Below, piece by piece: positions 17,283 through 26,658 of a stretch of DNA of 64,000 nt; the first letter of the stretch is position 1; every line of letters starts with the position of its first letter. The translations under genes were made by a program, and so were the position numbers. The notes under the pieces are model-generated. The model was given only the letters and a program-made list of their open reading frames with translations. It had not been told where the DNA came from and ran no database searches. The DNA is from REEB76 sp963774895 (GTDB lineage: Bacteria; Pseudomonadota; Gammaproteobacteria; Natronospirales; REEB76), in assembly GCA_963774895.1 (NCBI GenBank), contig CAVZGN010000003.1, forward strand, positions 417,422 through 481,421, read 5' to 3'.

Positions 17283-17779
17283 ATAGTCTAAGGCAGTTAC
17301 AACAATGGTATATGGGACTCGAGAGACGCGAGCGCCTTATACTCGCAAGCGGCGGTGTATTTCTGTTTGTTTTCATTCTTTATGCGGGCATCATCAACCC
17401 GTATTATCACCACAAACAAACCCTCAAAACGCAGATACAGCAACAAAGCGCATTGCTGGCATGGATGCGTCCTGCAGCTGTACAGATCGAATCATTGCGA
17501 GGTGCTCACACTGATAATTTACCGGGTGGTTCACTCCTGAGCGCTGTCAACAATACTGTTACAGCTGCCGGGCTTGCTAATGCACTACAACAGGCACAAC
17601 AAGCCGACGATGGGACGGTACGTGCTCAACTTAGCGGCGCGGATTTTGATAGTTTAGTGCGTTGGCTTGATGCGTTGCACAAAAACTACGGGATAACAGT
17701 GGCCGATATGAGCGTGACGCGTGGATCCGGTCCAGGATTGGTGAATGTAAATCTCAAGCTGCGGGGCGCCACGCAATGA
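17279..17779 (+). CDS. gspM: Type II secretion inner-membrane protein GspM
   Basis: 166 residues: short cytoplasmic start with QQWYMGLERRERLILASGG, one membrane helix (VFLFVFILYAGI), coiled region, then a ferredoxin-like periplasmic domain (LSGADFDSLVRWLDALHKN). It partners with GspL. Overlaps of four bases with both neighbours show translational coupling. Confidence 0.9.
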   Translation: MNSLRQLQQWYMGLERRERLILASGGVFLFVFILYAGIINPYYHHKQTLKTQIQQQSALLAWMRPAAVQIESLRGAHTDNLPGGSLLSAVNNTVTAAGLANALQQAQQADDGTVRAQLSGADFDSLVRWLDALHKNYGITVADMSVTRGSGPGLVNVNLKLRGATQ

Positions 17780-18525
17780 GCTGGCAGCGCTTACGCTGGT
17801 GGCTGGCGGGTCTCGCTGCCTACCTATTTTTTTTGCTGGCCACATTCCCTGCCGCCTATCCTCTAGCTTGGTGGCAGAATCACATGCCTGATGTGCAGCT
17901 ATCGAAAATCACTGGCAGTGTGTGGTCGGGCTCTGCTCAGGAGTTAACTCTCTATGGCCAGCTATGGGGTGTATTGGAATGGCATCTTGATTGGCGAACA
18001 CTGTTTACAGGCCACCTGGGCTATCATTTGCGGCTGCAAGCCTCTGATATGGATATTCAAGGCCGCGTGGCTGGCAGTCGTGACAATCTGTTGCTCCAGG
18101 ATGTGCATGGCCATATACCCGTTGTGCGGTTACAAGGGTTGTTGCCATTGCCGGCTGGCAGCATCAGCGGAAACCTTAACCTGGACTTGAGCCGTGTGCG
18201 ATTAGTAAAAATGCGGCCGGCCCTGGCAGATGGCACTGCGACCTTAACGGATGCCGCTCTAAGCTGGCCACAGAGCGTGACGTTAGGTAGTTATCAGCTG
18301 AAAGTCTCCGCTCAGGATGAAAAGGGAATCCATGGTAGTTTCATTGACACCGGCGGTCCACTGATTGTTCAGGGTACTGTGGATCTGTCTCCCAGCGGGC
18401 GTTATCAGGTCAATGGAACACTCATGAGCCGGGACCCTAGCAATGCAACACTGACCCATTTGCTGGGTTATCTGCCCGTGGACGGCGCAGGCCATCATCC
18501 GTTCAACCTTAACGGTCAATGGTAA
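17776..18525 (+). CDS. gspN: Type II secretion protein GspN
   Basis: 249 residues with one N-terminal membrane helix (LAAYLFFLLATFPAAYPLAW) and a periplasmic domain typical of GspN: VQLSKITGSVWSGSAQELTL, GVLEWHLDWRTLFTGHLGYHL, and a final RDPSNATLTHLLGYLPVDGAGHHPF. GspN is an optional T2SS component, found in Xanthomonas- and Klebsiella-type systems. It ends this gsp block; no gspC, D, E or F follows. Confidence 0.88.
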   Translation: MSWQRLRWWLAGLAAYLFFLLATFPAAYPLAWWQNHMPDVQLSKITGSVWSGSAQELTLYGQLWGVLEWHLDWRTLFTGHLGYHLRLQASDMDIQGRVAGSRDNLLLQDVHGHIPVVRLQGLLPLPAGSISGNLNLDLSRVRLVKMRPALADGTATLTDAALSWPQSVTLGSYQLKVSAQDEKGIHGSFIDTGGPLIVQGTVDLSPSGRYQVNGTLMSRDPSNATLTHLLGYLPVDGAGHHPFNLNGQW

Positions 18526-18583
18526 AATTTAATCTTGTTATCTATCATGTAGTTAGAATATTATCTTCTATAAAAATCAAAGG

Positions 18584-18646
18584 TATAATCCGCCTAATAT
18601 TTAAGGCTGCTTTGTAAGAGTACATCCTCGGGGCCTTGCGTATAAT
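18584..18646 (+). promoter_or_regulatory. Two candidate -10 boxes upstream of the c-di-GMP gene
   Basis: The 154-bp gap after gspN is A/T-rich and holds two perfect TATAAT boxes, at 18584-18589 (GGTATAATCCGCC) and 18641-18646 (GCGTATAATCCCA), each in the same GTATAATCC setting. Neither has a convincing -35. They suggest that the next gene has its own promoter and is not part of the gsp operon. Confidence 0.4.
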
Positions 18647-18679
18647 CCCATCAAGGCGATTTATGGCTAAATTCAACCC

Positions 18680-21600
18680 ATGAAACCGGAAAGCGCCCCA
18701 TTCCCGTCACTGCCTAGTGGCATATTCCGCACTCTTCAAGAGCAGCTCGCCAGCGTGGTTGGACAAGATTTCCTACGCCAACTGGTACGCAATCTCGCCA
18801 TCGCTCTGGATGTGGAATACGCATTTGTCACTGCGCGTAAACCACAGGATTCAAAATGTCTACAGCTCATAAGCGGCTGGCATGTGAATCGTACTGCTGC
18901 AGGTGGCAATGATTTGTTGATCGAAGGCACACCCGCGGAACGTACTTTGCTGGAAGGACAATTGTGGTGCGAAGATGATATTGTCGCGGCTTATCCCAAG
19001 GATCGCTGGTTGCGTAAGCACGGCATCCGTGCCTACTGCGCTGTGGCGATTCCCGGTCTGGACGGACGTGCGCTTGGCCATCTAGGTATCATGTCAAGAC
19101 AGTCCTTTCAGGCGAACGAAGAACTGTTTTCTGTATTACGCGCACTGGCATTGCGTACCGCCGCTGAGTTGCGACGCCGACATCTGGACGACATTCAGCG
19201 CCAGGCTGCAATAAAATTTGCCGCCAGTTTTCGTATTAGTCCTGGCATTCTCGGCGCATTGGATCTTGAAAATAACCAATGCACTGATATAAACCCGGCC
19301 GTTGAACATCTGCTTGGCTACAGCCCCGCAGAATTGATCGGTCGCAACGTACGGGAATTAGGTATATGGGGTGACCCGCATGCTTGCGATGACATCCTCC
19401 AGGAATTAAAAAGCGGTGGCCGCATTGTCAATTATGACATTAGTCTACGGAGCTATGCCGGAGAGATTCGTCATGGACGCTTATGCGCCGAGGCCATTGA
19501 ATATGGTCAGCGACGGCATGCGCTTTTCAGTATTATTGATGATACCGAATACCGAACAATTGTAGATCATTCATATGCAAGGGAAAAGGTTTATAGCACT
19601 TTATTCAACGCCGAAACCAACCCCATACTTTTATTTACTGTTAGCGGTGATGGTCATGTATCTGACACTATTACCGAGGTCAATGAAGCCGCTTGTCAGA
19701 CACTAGGTTACACGCTCGATGATTTTCGCAGACTTAGACCATCTGAGATCAGTCAATCCGATGATTGGAACAAAATTAGCGCAAAGCTTTTAAGCGAACA
19801 TTCAGCAATCTTTGAGGCCAGTTTAGTTTGCAAAAACGGGAGTTTGTTCAACTGCGAGATCCATGCTTGGCTAGTATCATCAGCCGGAACACATACGGCC
19901 TTACTGCTGTGCATAGACAACAATCGGTCAGAACCAATCAACTCTGATAGCGGTGATGCCGAGAGTAACTATCGCAACATGTTCGAGCATGCACTCGAAG
20001 GTATCTACCAGTCGACTACTAATGGTCTTTTGGTCGATGCCAATCCAGCACTGGCAAGAATTCTTGGCTACGATAATCCTGCAGAAATGATCGCTAGTGA
20101 GCTCAATATTGCTTCACGCGTATATGTGCGCCCGGAGCAACGCGCTGAATTACTGCGACGTCTCGAACAAGACGGAAGCTACGATAACCAGGAGTTCCAG
20201 ATATTTCGTCGCGATGGAACCACTATCTGGGTTTGTGATAATGCGCACGCAATAAAGGACAGTAATGGCAAGGTATCGTGTTACTCAGGCACATTACAGG
20301 ACATTACTGCTCGTAAACGTGCGGAAGAGGCACTGGTACGTTCGGAGGAGAAATATCGAACATTGGTTGATATGAGCCAGGATGGCGTATTTTTAAGTCA
20401 AAGCGGCAAATTTGTATTTGTTAATCGAGCATTTGCTTACATGCTGGGTTATGAACCTGATGAAATGACAGGTTTACCGATCACAGACATCGTGCTTGCA
20501 TCCAATGGAAAGCTTGTCGAGCAAATCACTTCGGATACTGTTGGTCATCGCGCTATCGAGCCTCAAGAGATGCAGTTGCGTTGTAAGGATGTTAATAACC
20601 AGGTAACAGCTTCCGTGACTGTAAGCAGGATATCCTGGCGTGCACGTACAGCTATCATGGGCACGGTGCGCGATATAACTGAGCATAAGAAAACTGAACA
20701 GGAATTGATACATAGCGCATATCATGATGCACTAACAGGATTGCCCAACCGCAATTATTTCTTGGATCACCTGAGCAAGATTTTGCAACGTGGCAAAAAA
20801 CTCGATAATGAACGCTTTGCCGTTTTGTTTCTGGACCTTGACCGTTTCAAACTTATCAACGACAGTCTAGGCCACAGTTTTGGAGATCGTTTATTGGTAT
20901 CTATCGCCAAGCGCTTGAGGGGTTGTCTTCGGCCCAATGATTTAATAGCCCGCTATGGTGGTGATGAGTTCACCATCCTTCTAGAACGATTACAGGCACT
21001 TGATGAAGCCACTACTGTTGCCGACCGTATCCATGAAGAACTAGCGCGTGCATTCAGCGTGAATGGACATGATGTATTCACTACCGCCAGTATCGGCATC
21101 GTTATCAGCGCACCCCACTATCAGCATCCAGATGAATTATTGCGTGATGCTGACACGGCGATGTATCGCGCCAAGGCTGCCGGTAAATCCGGATACGTAG
21201 TTTTCGACGACGCAATGCATGAACTCGTCAAGGCCAATCTCAAATTGGAGACTGAATTACGTCACGCCTTGCAGCGCAGTGAATTTCGCGTCTATTACCA
21301 ACCAGTTATAGAGCTTGCTACCGGTCGCCTTACAGGTTTCGAGGCGCTGGTCCGCTGGGCGCACCCGGAGCGTGGATTGGTGGCACCCGAACATTTTCTC
21401 GCAGTTGCCGAGGAAACCGGCCTCATCATCCCATTAGGCTGGTGGGTCATGGAGACCGCCTGCGCGCAACTTGCGAAATGGCGCAAACGGCATAAACATC
21501 TCACGGACAGTATTTTCGTGAGCGTAAATATCGCAAATCGCCAGTTTGCCCACTGGGTATTACCACAGCGTGTCGCGCGCGTTTTAGACATGACGGGGAT

Positions 21601-22024
21601 CGATGCAAAGAATCTCTGTCTGGAAATTACCGAAACAGTATTTATGGATAATCCTGAACTCGCAGTGGAAACTATTAGTCGACTCAGAAAGATAGGTGTA
21701 AATCTCCAGATGGATGATTTTGGCACTGGTTATTCTTCTTTAAGTGCTTTGAGAACTTTCAAATTGGATACACTCAAGATCGACCGTTCCTTCATAAATG
21801 GCATCGAACAGAATCGTAGCGATCGCGCCATTGTGCGTACGATTAATGTATTGGCGGCTGATCTTGGTATGGATGTAGTAGCAGAAGGTATCGAGAACGT
21901 ACGACAACTAGAACTTCTGCGGGCGCTAGGGTGTGGCAGAGGCCAGGGATATTACTTCTCAAAACCGTTTTCAGAAAATGAAGTAGAGCGTTATCTGTCC
22001 GCCCTGGCTCCACCGAAAGGTTAG
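18680..22024 (+). CDS. GAF/PAS sensor diguanylate cyclase-phosphodiesterase (GGDEF-EAL)
   Basis: 1114 residues, soluble (no membrane helix or signal seen). Order: GAF-like domain (~15-165), about four PAS domains (~180-680; the third and fourth have PAC ends such as YSGTLQDITARKRAEE and MGTVRDITEHKKTEQ), GGDEF (~685-850) and EAL (~860-1110). The cyclase loop RYGGDEFT is intact (~760), and RPND five residues before it matches the inhibitory I-site RxxD. The phosphodiesterase part keeps FEALVRW (~888), VNIANRQF, EITETVFMDN, DDFGTGYSSLS, TLKIDRSFI and AEGIEN. Both activities therefore look possible, and the PAS/GAF array would choose between them. Signals sensed are unknown. It stands alone, between gspN and the pheT block. 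Confidence 0.93.
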   Translation: MKPESAPFPSLPSGIFRTLQEQLASVVGQDFLRQLVRNLAIALDVEYAFVTARKPQDSKCLQLISGWHVNRTAAGGNDLLIEGTPAERTLLEGQLWCEDDIVAAYPKDRWLRKHGIRAYCAVAIPGLDGRALGHLGIMSRQSFQANEELFSVLRALALRTAAELRRRHLDDIQRQAAIKFAASFRISPGILGALDLENNQCTDINPAVEHLLGYSPAELIGRNVRELGIWGDPHACDDILQELKSGGRIVNYDISLRSYAGEIRHGRLCAEAIEYGQRRHALFSIIDDTEYRTIVDHSYAREKVYSTLFNAETNPILLFTVSGDGHVSDTITEVNEAACQTLGYTLDDFRRLRPSEISQSDDWNKISAKLLSEHSAIFEASLVCKNGSLFNCEIHAWLVSSAGTHTALLLCIDNNRSEPINSDSGDAESNYRNMFEHALEGIYQSTTNGLLVDANPALARILGYDNPAEMIASELNIASRVYVRPEQRAELLRRLEQDGSYDNQEFQIFRRDGTTIWVCDNAHAIKDSNGKVSCYSGTLQDITARKRAEEALVRSEEKYRTLVDMSQDGVFLSQSGKFVFVNRAFAYMLGYEPDEMTGLPITDIVLASNGKLVEQITSDTVGHRAIEPQEMQLRCKDVNNQVTASVTVSRISWRARTAIMGTVRDITEHKKTEQELIHSAYHDALTGLPNRNYFLDHLSKILQRGKKLDNERFAVLFLDLDRFKLINDSLGHSFGDRLLVSIAKRLRGCLRPNDLIARYGGDEFTILLERLQALDEATTVADRIHEELARAFSVNGHDVFTTASIGIVISAPHYQHPDELLRDADTAMYRAKAAGKSGYVVFDDAMHELVKANLKLETELRHALQRSEFRVYYQPVIELATGRLTGFEALVRWAHPERGLVAPEHFLAVAEETGLIIPLGWWVMETACAQLAKWRKRHKHLTDSIFVSVNIANRQFAHWVLPQRVARVLDMTGIDAKNLCLEITETVFMDNPELAVETISRLRKIGVNLQMDDFGTGYSSLSALRTFKLDTLKIDRSFINGIEQNRSDRAIVRTINVLAADLGMDVVAEGIENVRQLELLRALGCGRGQGYYFSKPFSENEVERYLSALAPPKG

Positions 22025-22087
22025 CAACGCCCCTGGTACATGCCCTGAAACCGCGTCCGCTACTGCTATTCTCCGCAAACCCTAGAA

Positions 22088-22240
22088 TTACAGAACCGTC
22101 GTCAACGCCAGTAACCATTTCGGCCAGGGCGTGCCGGTGATGCCCATAATCACCAGAACGATGGTGGACAGGACAGCCAGGCTGAATGCCAGGCGGCCCA
22201 GGATTTGGATTAGCGTCCAATCCGTTTGATTTGAAGACAT
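22088..22240 (-). CDS. Possible small membrane protein (50 residues)
   Basis: Not recognised. The open frame continues upstream into tRNA-Pro, which is an artefact, so the first sensible start is the ATG at 22240. It would give 50 residues with one hydrophobic helix (LGRLAFSLAVLSTIVLVIMG), then TGTPWPKWLLALT. The helix followed by an aromatic/Lys stretch resembles small single-pass proteins. No good Shine-Dalgarno is visible, so the gene call is uncertain. It lies between tRNA-Pro and the end of the c-di-GMP gene. Confidence 0.35.
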   Translation of the reverse strand: MSSNQTDWTLIQILGRLAFSLAVLSTIVLVIMGITGTPWPKWLLALTTVL

Positions 22241-22326
22241 GTGTTTTATCAGGTGTAACACCAGCAGCTTTGAAGAATACGGCTCGATGAGATAACCACC
22301 CTGCGCACTGGAGTTTATCAAGTAAA

Positions 22327-22407
<81 letters not shown>

Positions 22408-22507
22408 ATCAGTGGCTCATAAGAAATATCGAACACGCATTTAGCGCTTTGTCATGATACATGATGGCCGAGATACGTGGAACCTGTGCGCTGACTGCTG
22501 AGAAATT

Positions 22508-22864
22508 TCAGCGTTTTAGGGCTTGCAGCAATTCTTCCAATTCCACGCGCAGCTGATGAACGATCTGCTGGCTTTGTGAGACGTCCTGTTTGGCATTATC
22601 GCTGGATAGTTGCTGGCGTGCTCCGCCGATTGTGAAACCCTGTTCATAGAGCAAACTGCGGATCTGGCGTATCACCAGCACATCATGACGCTGGTAATAA
22701 CGGCGATTGCCACGACGTTTGACAGGTTTGAGTTGGGGAAATTCCTGTTCCCAATAACGCAAAACATGCGGCTTCACACCGCACAAATCGCTGACCTCGC
22801 CGATGGTGAAGTAGCGTTTGCCCGGGATCGGCGGTAGTTCGCTATTATTCCCGGCTTCCAGCAT
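22508..22864 (-). CDS. MerR-family HTH transcriptional regulator
   Basis: 118 residues with an N-terminal winged helix of MerR type: KRYFTIGEVSDLCGVKPHVLRYWEQEFPQLKP, then RRGNRRYYQRHDVLVIRQIRSLLYEQG. The C-terminal part is a short helix instead of a metal- or drug-binding domain, so no effector can be named. This small protein is a standing neighbour of ihfA and tRNA-Pro in many proteobacteria. It overlaps the ihfA end by 20 bp. Confidence 0.92.
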   Translation of the reverse strand: MLEAGNNSELPPIPGKRYFTIGEVSDLCGVKPHVLRYWEQEFPQLKPVKRRGNRRYYQRHDVLVIRQIRSLLYEQGFTIGGARQQLSSDNAKQDVSQSQQIVHQLRVELEELLQALKR

Positions 22865-23144
22865 AAGCTTCCACCCGTGCTTTGAGCTTCTGACCCGGGC
22901 GGAAGGTCACGACCCGCCGGGCACTGATCGGGATTTCCTCACCCGTCTTGGGGTTACGTCCAGGCCTTTGGTTTTTACTGCGGAGGTCGAAGTTACCAAA
23001 TCCCGACAGCTTGACCTGTCGTCCCTCAGCCAAGGCAAGGCGAACCTCCTCGAAAAAGAGGTCCACCAGCTCCTTCGCCTCCCGCTTGTTGAGCCCCAGT
23101 TCCTCAAACAAGGCCTCGGCCATTTCCGCCTTGGTCAGTGCCAT
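22845..23144 (-). CDS. ihfA: Integration host factor subunit alpha
   Basis: 99-residue HU/IHF-fold DNA-bending protein; pairs with IhfB (encoded at 37 kb in this window). MALTKAEMAEALFEELGLNKREAKELV and the DNA-binding arm GRNPKTGEEIPISARRVVTFRPGQKLK are typical of the alpha chain, with the intercalating Pro in GRNPKTG. It follows pheT directly, as in E. coli and Pseudomonas. Confidence 0.97.
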   Translation of the reverse strand: MALTKAEMAEALFEELGLNKREAKELVDLFFEEVRLALAEGRQVKLSGFGNFDLRSKNQRPGRNPKTGEEIPISARRVVTFRPGQKLKARVEAYAGSRE

Positions 23145-23145
23145 G

Positions 23146-25521
23146 TCAGTCTCTTATTGTTGCACCCAATTTATGATGAAGCCTTTCGACGAGTTGGGAC
23201 ATAATCGCATCGGCGGCTTCATCTGTTAGGGTGCGCGAAGAGTCTTGTAAAATCAAGCCTAAAGCAATACTTTTTCGTCCAGAATCTATTCCAGATCCTC
23301 GATATATGTCAAATATTCGCACCTCCTTGATCAAATCATTCGATTTCTCGTTTACACACGCCACCACTAGTGCCGCTGAGACATTTTCAGGCACTACGAC
23401 GGCGATATCCCGTCGTATCACAGGATAGCGGGAAATTGGCTTAAAAACCGGTAAATGCTGCCGTGAGACCGCTTGGTAATCTACCTCGAAGACAATGGCT
23501 GGTTCCGGCAAATCCAGTTTCTTAACCAATTCTGGATGCAGCTCCCCCAGCCACCCCACACACTGTTTGTCAACCCGTATAGCCGCTGTCCTGCCTGGAT
23601 GCAAAGCTGGGTGTTGAGCACGAATAAAGTTGGGCTGGCTGGCTTTCCCAGAGAACAAAGCTTCGACATCCGATTTCACTTCTTCAAAAGTCACCGATCG
23701 TTTCGGGATCGCCCACTGCTCCGGTTCTACGCGCCCATAGGTCAGCCCGGCAATACAATATTCCTCTTTAATATCATTGCCTTGCAATGAGTATTTACGG
23801 CCATACTCGAATAGTCTGGCTCGATCCTGCTGGCGGTTAAGGTTAAAGCGCAAGGCATCTATCAATCCTGGCCAGAGGGATCGGCGTAAGCGCGACTTGT
23901 CTGCGGAAATGGGGTTCCTCAGTTCCACGCCAGCACCAGCGTCAGCACCAGCCAAAGCATCGTCTAATGTCGGGGCTGTAAAATTGTAGGTGATGACTTC
24001 GGTATAACCCCTTTGAAGTAAGCCTTGACGCAGCTCGCTGGCGCCCACGTATTGTTCGCCGGCTTCACCTGGCTGTATCGCAGCGGTTAATGGGGTTATC
24101 GGGATCTTTTCAAAGCCATGAATGCGCCCGACTTCCTCGATAAGATCCTCTTCACGGCTGATATCGAAACGATAACTAGGTGGGACGACCTGCCAGCCAA
24201 GCGCAACTTTTTTCAGTCTCATGCCTAGACGTTTCAGGATGCTTGCAACCTCACGATCAGGGATTGACAATCCCAGGATTCCAACCAAACGCTCCCTTCG
24301 CAGAATTAGACCATGTGGTTTTGGAATGGCGCGTGTGTCACGCGCTTCCGTTACCCGTCCAGGGATGCCACCGGAAATCGCCAGTAACAATGCTGTCGCA
24401 CGTTCCAGAGCACGACGCGGAAGCGTGGGATCTACGCCACGCTCAAAACGGTGTGCTGCCTCACTGGACAAGCCATAGCGGCGCGCCCTGCCAGCAATTG
24501 CTTGGGGCGGGAAAAATGCACTCTCGATAAAAATGTTCACGGTGTCATCCGCGACAGCCGAATCCTCACCGCCCATGATGCCGGCAAGCGCTTTGGCCTT
24601 TTTATGGTCGGATATGACCAACACATCCTTAGTCAAGCTAATGGCACGTCCATCCAGCAAGGACAGCGATTCGCCCTCCCGCGCCCAGCGCACCACTATT
24701 CCACCTTGAAGCTTCCGTAAATCGAATGCATGCAGGGGCTGGCCCAATTCCAACATCACATAGTTTGTGACATCGATCACCGGATGAATGGGTCGTAAAC
24801 CAGCACGCCTCAGTCTTTCGGTGAGCCATATGGGGCTGGTACTGCCAATTCGTAGATCTTTTATTACCCGTCCTGCATATATCGGACAACCATCCGTCGC
24901 CTTGAGTACGACCGGCAACCTTGCTTTGCTGCGTGCCCTGACTGCAGCAATGCGGGGTGAGCGCATGTGCATTCGGTTTATGGCGGATAGTTCACGCGCC
25001 AGCCCGGCCACACTAAGGCAGTCACCACGATTAGGCGTCAACTTAACATCCAATATCGTATCTGGAAGATCCAAGTATGCAACCATGGATTTACCAACAG
25101 GTGCATCAGCAGGCAATTCCATCAAGCCCGACGTAACTTCAGACAAATCCAATTCTTTGGCAGAGCACAACATGCCGTTGGATTGCACACCTCGCAGCAT
25201 AACAGGTTTAACTTCCAGTCCGTTCGGCAACTTTGCTCCCGGTAATGCTAACGGTGTGCGCATGCCAATATGCACATTGGTGGCACCGCAAACGACCTGG
25301 AACTTGTTCTTACCACTGCGTACACTACAGACCTTGAGCTTATCTGCATGCGGATGCTGAACAATATCGAGTACCTCGGCGACAACTACTTTCTCGAAAG
25401 CCGCTAGACTGGGGCTCATGGATTCGATTTCCAGTCCTGCGAGCGTAAATTGCTCAGCAATTTCCCGCACATCCAGTTTGGGATTTACCCACTCACGCAA
25501 CCAGCGCTCACTGATTTTCAT
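23146..25521 (-). CDS. pheT: Phenylalanine--tRNA ligase beta subunit
   Basis: 791 residues, normal length. Domains in order: tRNA-binding OB-fold (VVAEVLDIVQHPHADKLKVC), B3/B4 editing region (LSVAGLARELSAI...), B5, catalytic-like core (RFDISREEDLIEEVGRIHGFEKIP) and the C-terminal ferredoxin-fold anticodon-binding domain (FKPISRYPVIRRDIAVVVPE, YRGSGIDSGRKSIALGLILQ). It forms an alpha2beta2 enzyme with PheS, 15 bp upstream. Confidence 0.97.
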   Translation of the reverse strand: MKISERWLREWVNPKLDVREIAEQFTLAGLEIESMSPSLAAFEKVVVAEVLDIVQHPHADKLKVCSVRSGKNKFQVVCGATNVHIGMRTPLALPGAKLPNGLEVKPVMLRGVQSNGMLCSAKELDLSEVTSGLMELPADAPVGKSMVAYLDLPDTILDVKLTPNRGDCLSVAGLARELSAINRMHMRSPRIAAVRARSKARLPVVLKATDGCPIYAGRVIKDLRIGSTSPIWLTERLRRAGLRPIHPVIDVTNYVMLELGQPLHAFDLRKLQGGIVVRWAREGESLSLLDGRAISLTKDVLVISDHKKAKALAGIMGGEDSAVADDTVNIFIESAFFPPQAIAGRARRYGLSSEAAHRFERGVDPTLPRRALERATALLLAISGGIPGRVTEARDTRAIPKPHGLILRRERLVGILGLSIPDREVASILKRLGMRLKKVALGWQVVPPSYRFDISREEDLIEEVGRIHGFEKIPITPLTAAIQPGEAGEQYVGASELRQGLLQRGYTEVITYNFTAPTLDDALAGADAGAGVELRNPISADKSRLRRSLWPGLIDALRFNLNRQQDRARLFEYGRKYSLQGNDIKEEYCIAGLTYGRVEPEQWAIPKRSVTFEEVKSDVEALFSGKASQPNFIRAQHPALHPGRTAAIRVDKQCVGWLGELHPELVKKLDLPEPAIVFEVDYQAVSRQHLPVFKPISRYPVIRRDIAVVVPENVSAALVVACVNEKSNDLIKEVRIFDIYRGSGIDSGRKSIALGLILQDSSRTLTDEAADAIMSQLVERLHHKLGATIRD

Positions 25522-25536
25522 ATAAGTACTCGCAGC

Positions 25537-26553
25537 TCAGCGAAACTGCGCCAGAAAACGCAGGTCATTTTCAAAAAACAAACGCAGGTCATTGACCCCA
25601 TAGTGCAACATGGTCAGTCGTTCCACACCCATGCCGAACGCATAACCCGTCCAACGTTCGGCATCGATGCCGACATTCGTAAATACTTGTGGATGTACCA
25701 TCCCACAGCCCAGTACTTCTAGCCAGCCGTTATTACCGCAGACACGGCAGCCAGAACCATGGCAAATCATGCATTCCACGTCCATTTCAGCCGATGGTTC
25801 AGTAAACGGGAAATAAGACGGCCGAAACCGCACTTTGAGGGGGGCTTCAAAAAAAGCTCGGATAAATTCCGCAAGGACGCCTTTTAAATGGGCCATGCTT
25901 ACATGTTCATCCACCAGCAACCCTTCTACCTGATGAAACATCGGAGTATGGGTCAGGTCTGAATCACAACGGTATACACGCCCAGGCGCAATGACGCGCA
26001 ATGGAGGCTTGGACTCCTGCATGACACGCACCTGTACCGGTGAAGTGTGCGTACGCAACAGTTTGCCATTCTTGAGATAGAAGGTATCCAGCATGGCACG
26101 TGCCGGATGATCAGGCGTGAAATTAAGCGCTTCGAAATTATGGAAATCATCTTCCACTTCAGGTCCTTCGGCCACTTTAAATCCCGCAGCTTGAAATATT
26201 TTCTCAATGCGCTCCAGACTGCGGGTAATGGGGTGGATTGATCCTGGCTGCTGGCCACGACCCGGCAGACTCACATCGAGCACTTGTCCGGTTAATTGGG
26301 AATCCAGTTCAGCCTGCTGGAGCGCTGCTTGACGCGCATCGAGTGCAGCTTTGATTTCGTTTTTGTACCGATTGAACTGCTGGCCGGCCGCGCGCCGCTC
26401 AGCCGCTGGCAGGCTACCGAGAGATTTCAGCCGCTCAGTGATCAGGCCTTTTTTGCCGAGATAACGCACACGCAATTCGGCCAGCGCCGGCAGCGTATCG
26501 CTGGCGGTGATGGCGGCGATGGCTTCCTGGATGAGCGCGTCAGCGTGTATCAC
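25537..26553 (-). CDS. pheS: Phenylalanine--tRNA ligase alpha subunit
   Basis: 338 residues from a GTG at 26553. Class II synthetase: coiled N-terminal arm (RYLGKKGLITERLKSLG), then the motifs HPARAMLDTFYLK, LLRTHTSPVQVRVM, GRVYRCDSDLTHTPMFHQVEGL, RPSYFPFTEPSAEMDV and WLEVLGCGMVHPQVF, with GMGVERLTMLHYGVNDLR as motif 3. It charges tRNA-Phe with phenylalanine. An intrinsic terminator lies between rplT and this gene. Confidence 0.97.
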   Translation of the reverse strand: MIHADALIQEAIAAITASDTLPALAELRVRYLGKKGLITERLKSLGSLPAAERRAAGQQFNRYKNEIKAALDARQAALQQAELDSQLTGQVLDVSLPGRGQQPGSIHPITRSLERIEKIFQAAGFKVAEGPEVEDDFHNFEALNFTPDHPARAMLDTFYLKNGKLLRTHTSPVQVRVMQESKPPLRVIAPGRVYRCDSDLTHTPMFHQVEGLLVDEHVSMAHLKGVLAEFIRAFFEAPLKVRFRPSYFPFTEPSAEMDVECMICHGSGCRVCGNNGWLEVLGCGMVHPQVFTNVGIDAERWTGYAFGMGVERLTMLHYGVNDLRLFFENDLRFLAQFR

Positions 26554-26580
26554 TCTGTTTCCCGTTAGTTGCGGCCAGAA

Positions 26581-26613
26581 ATAAAAAGGGGAAAGGCAAT
26601 CATGCCCTTCCCC
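26581..26613 (-). terminator. Intrinsic terminator/attenuator between rplT and pheS
   Basis: Minus-strand reading shows GGGGAAGGGC, a 6-base loop, and GCCTTTCCCC (10 bp with one G-U; bases 26588-26613), followed directly by TTTTTATTT. No Phe-rich leader peptide precedes it, unlike the E. coli pheST attenuator. A 12-codon frame (26565-26603, MIAFPLFISGRN) with two Phe codons starts inside the loop and ends 11 bp before the pheS GTG. Confidence 0.75.
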
Positions 26614-26658
26614 TCACTCGCTGACCGTCTGTGTGGCGGGCACATGCCCGTTTATAAA

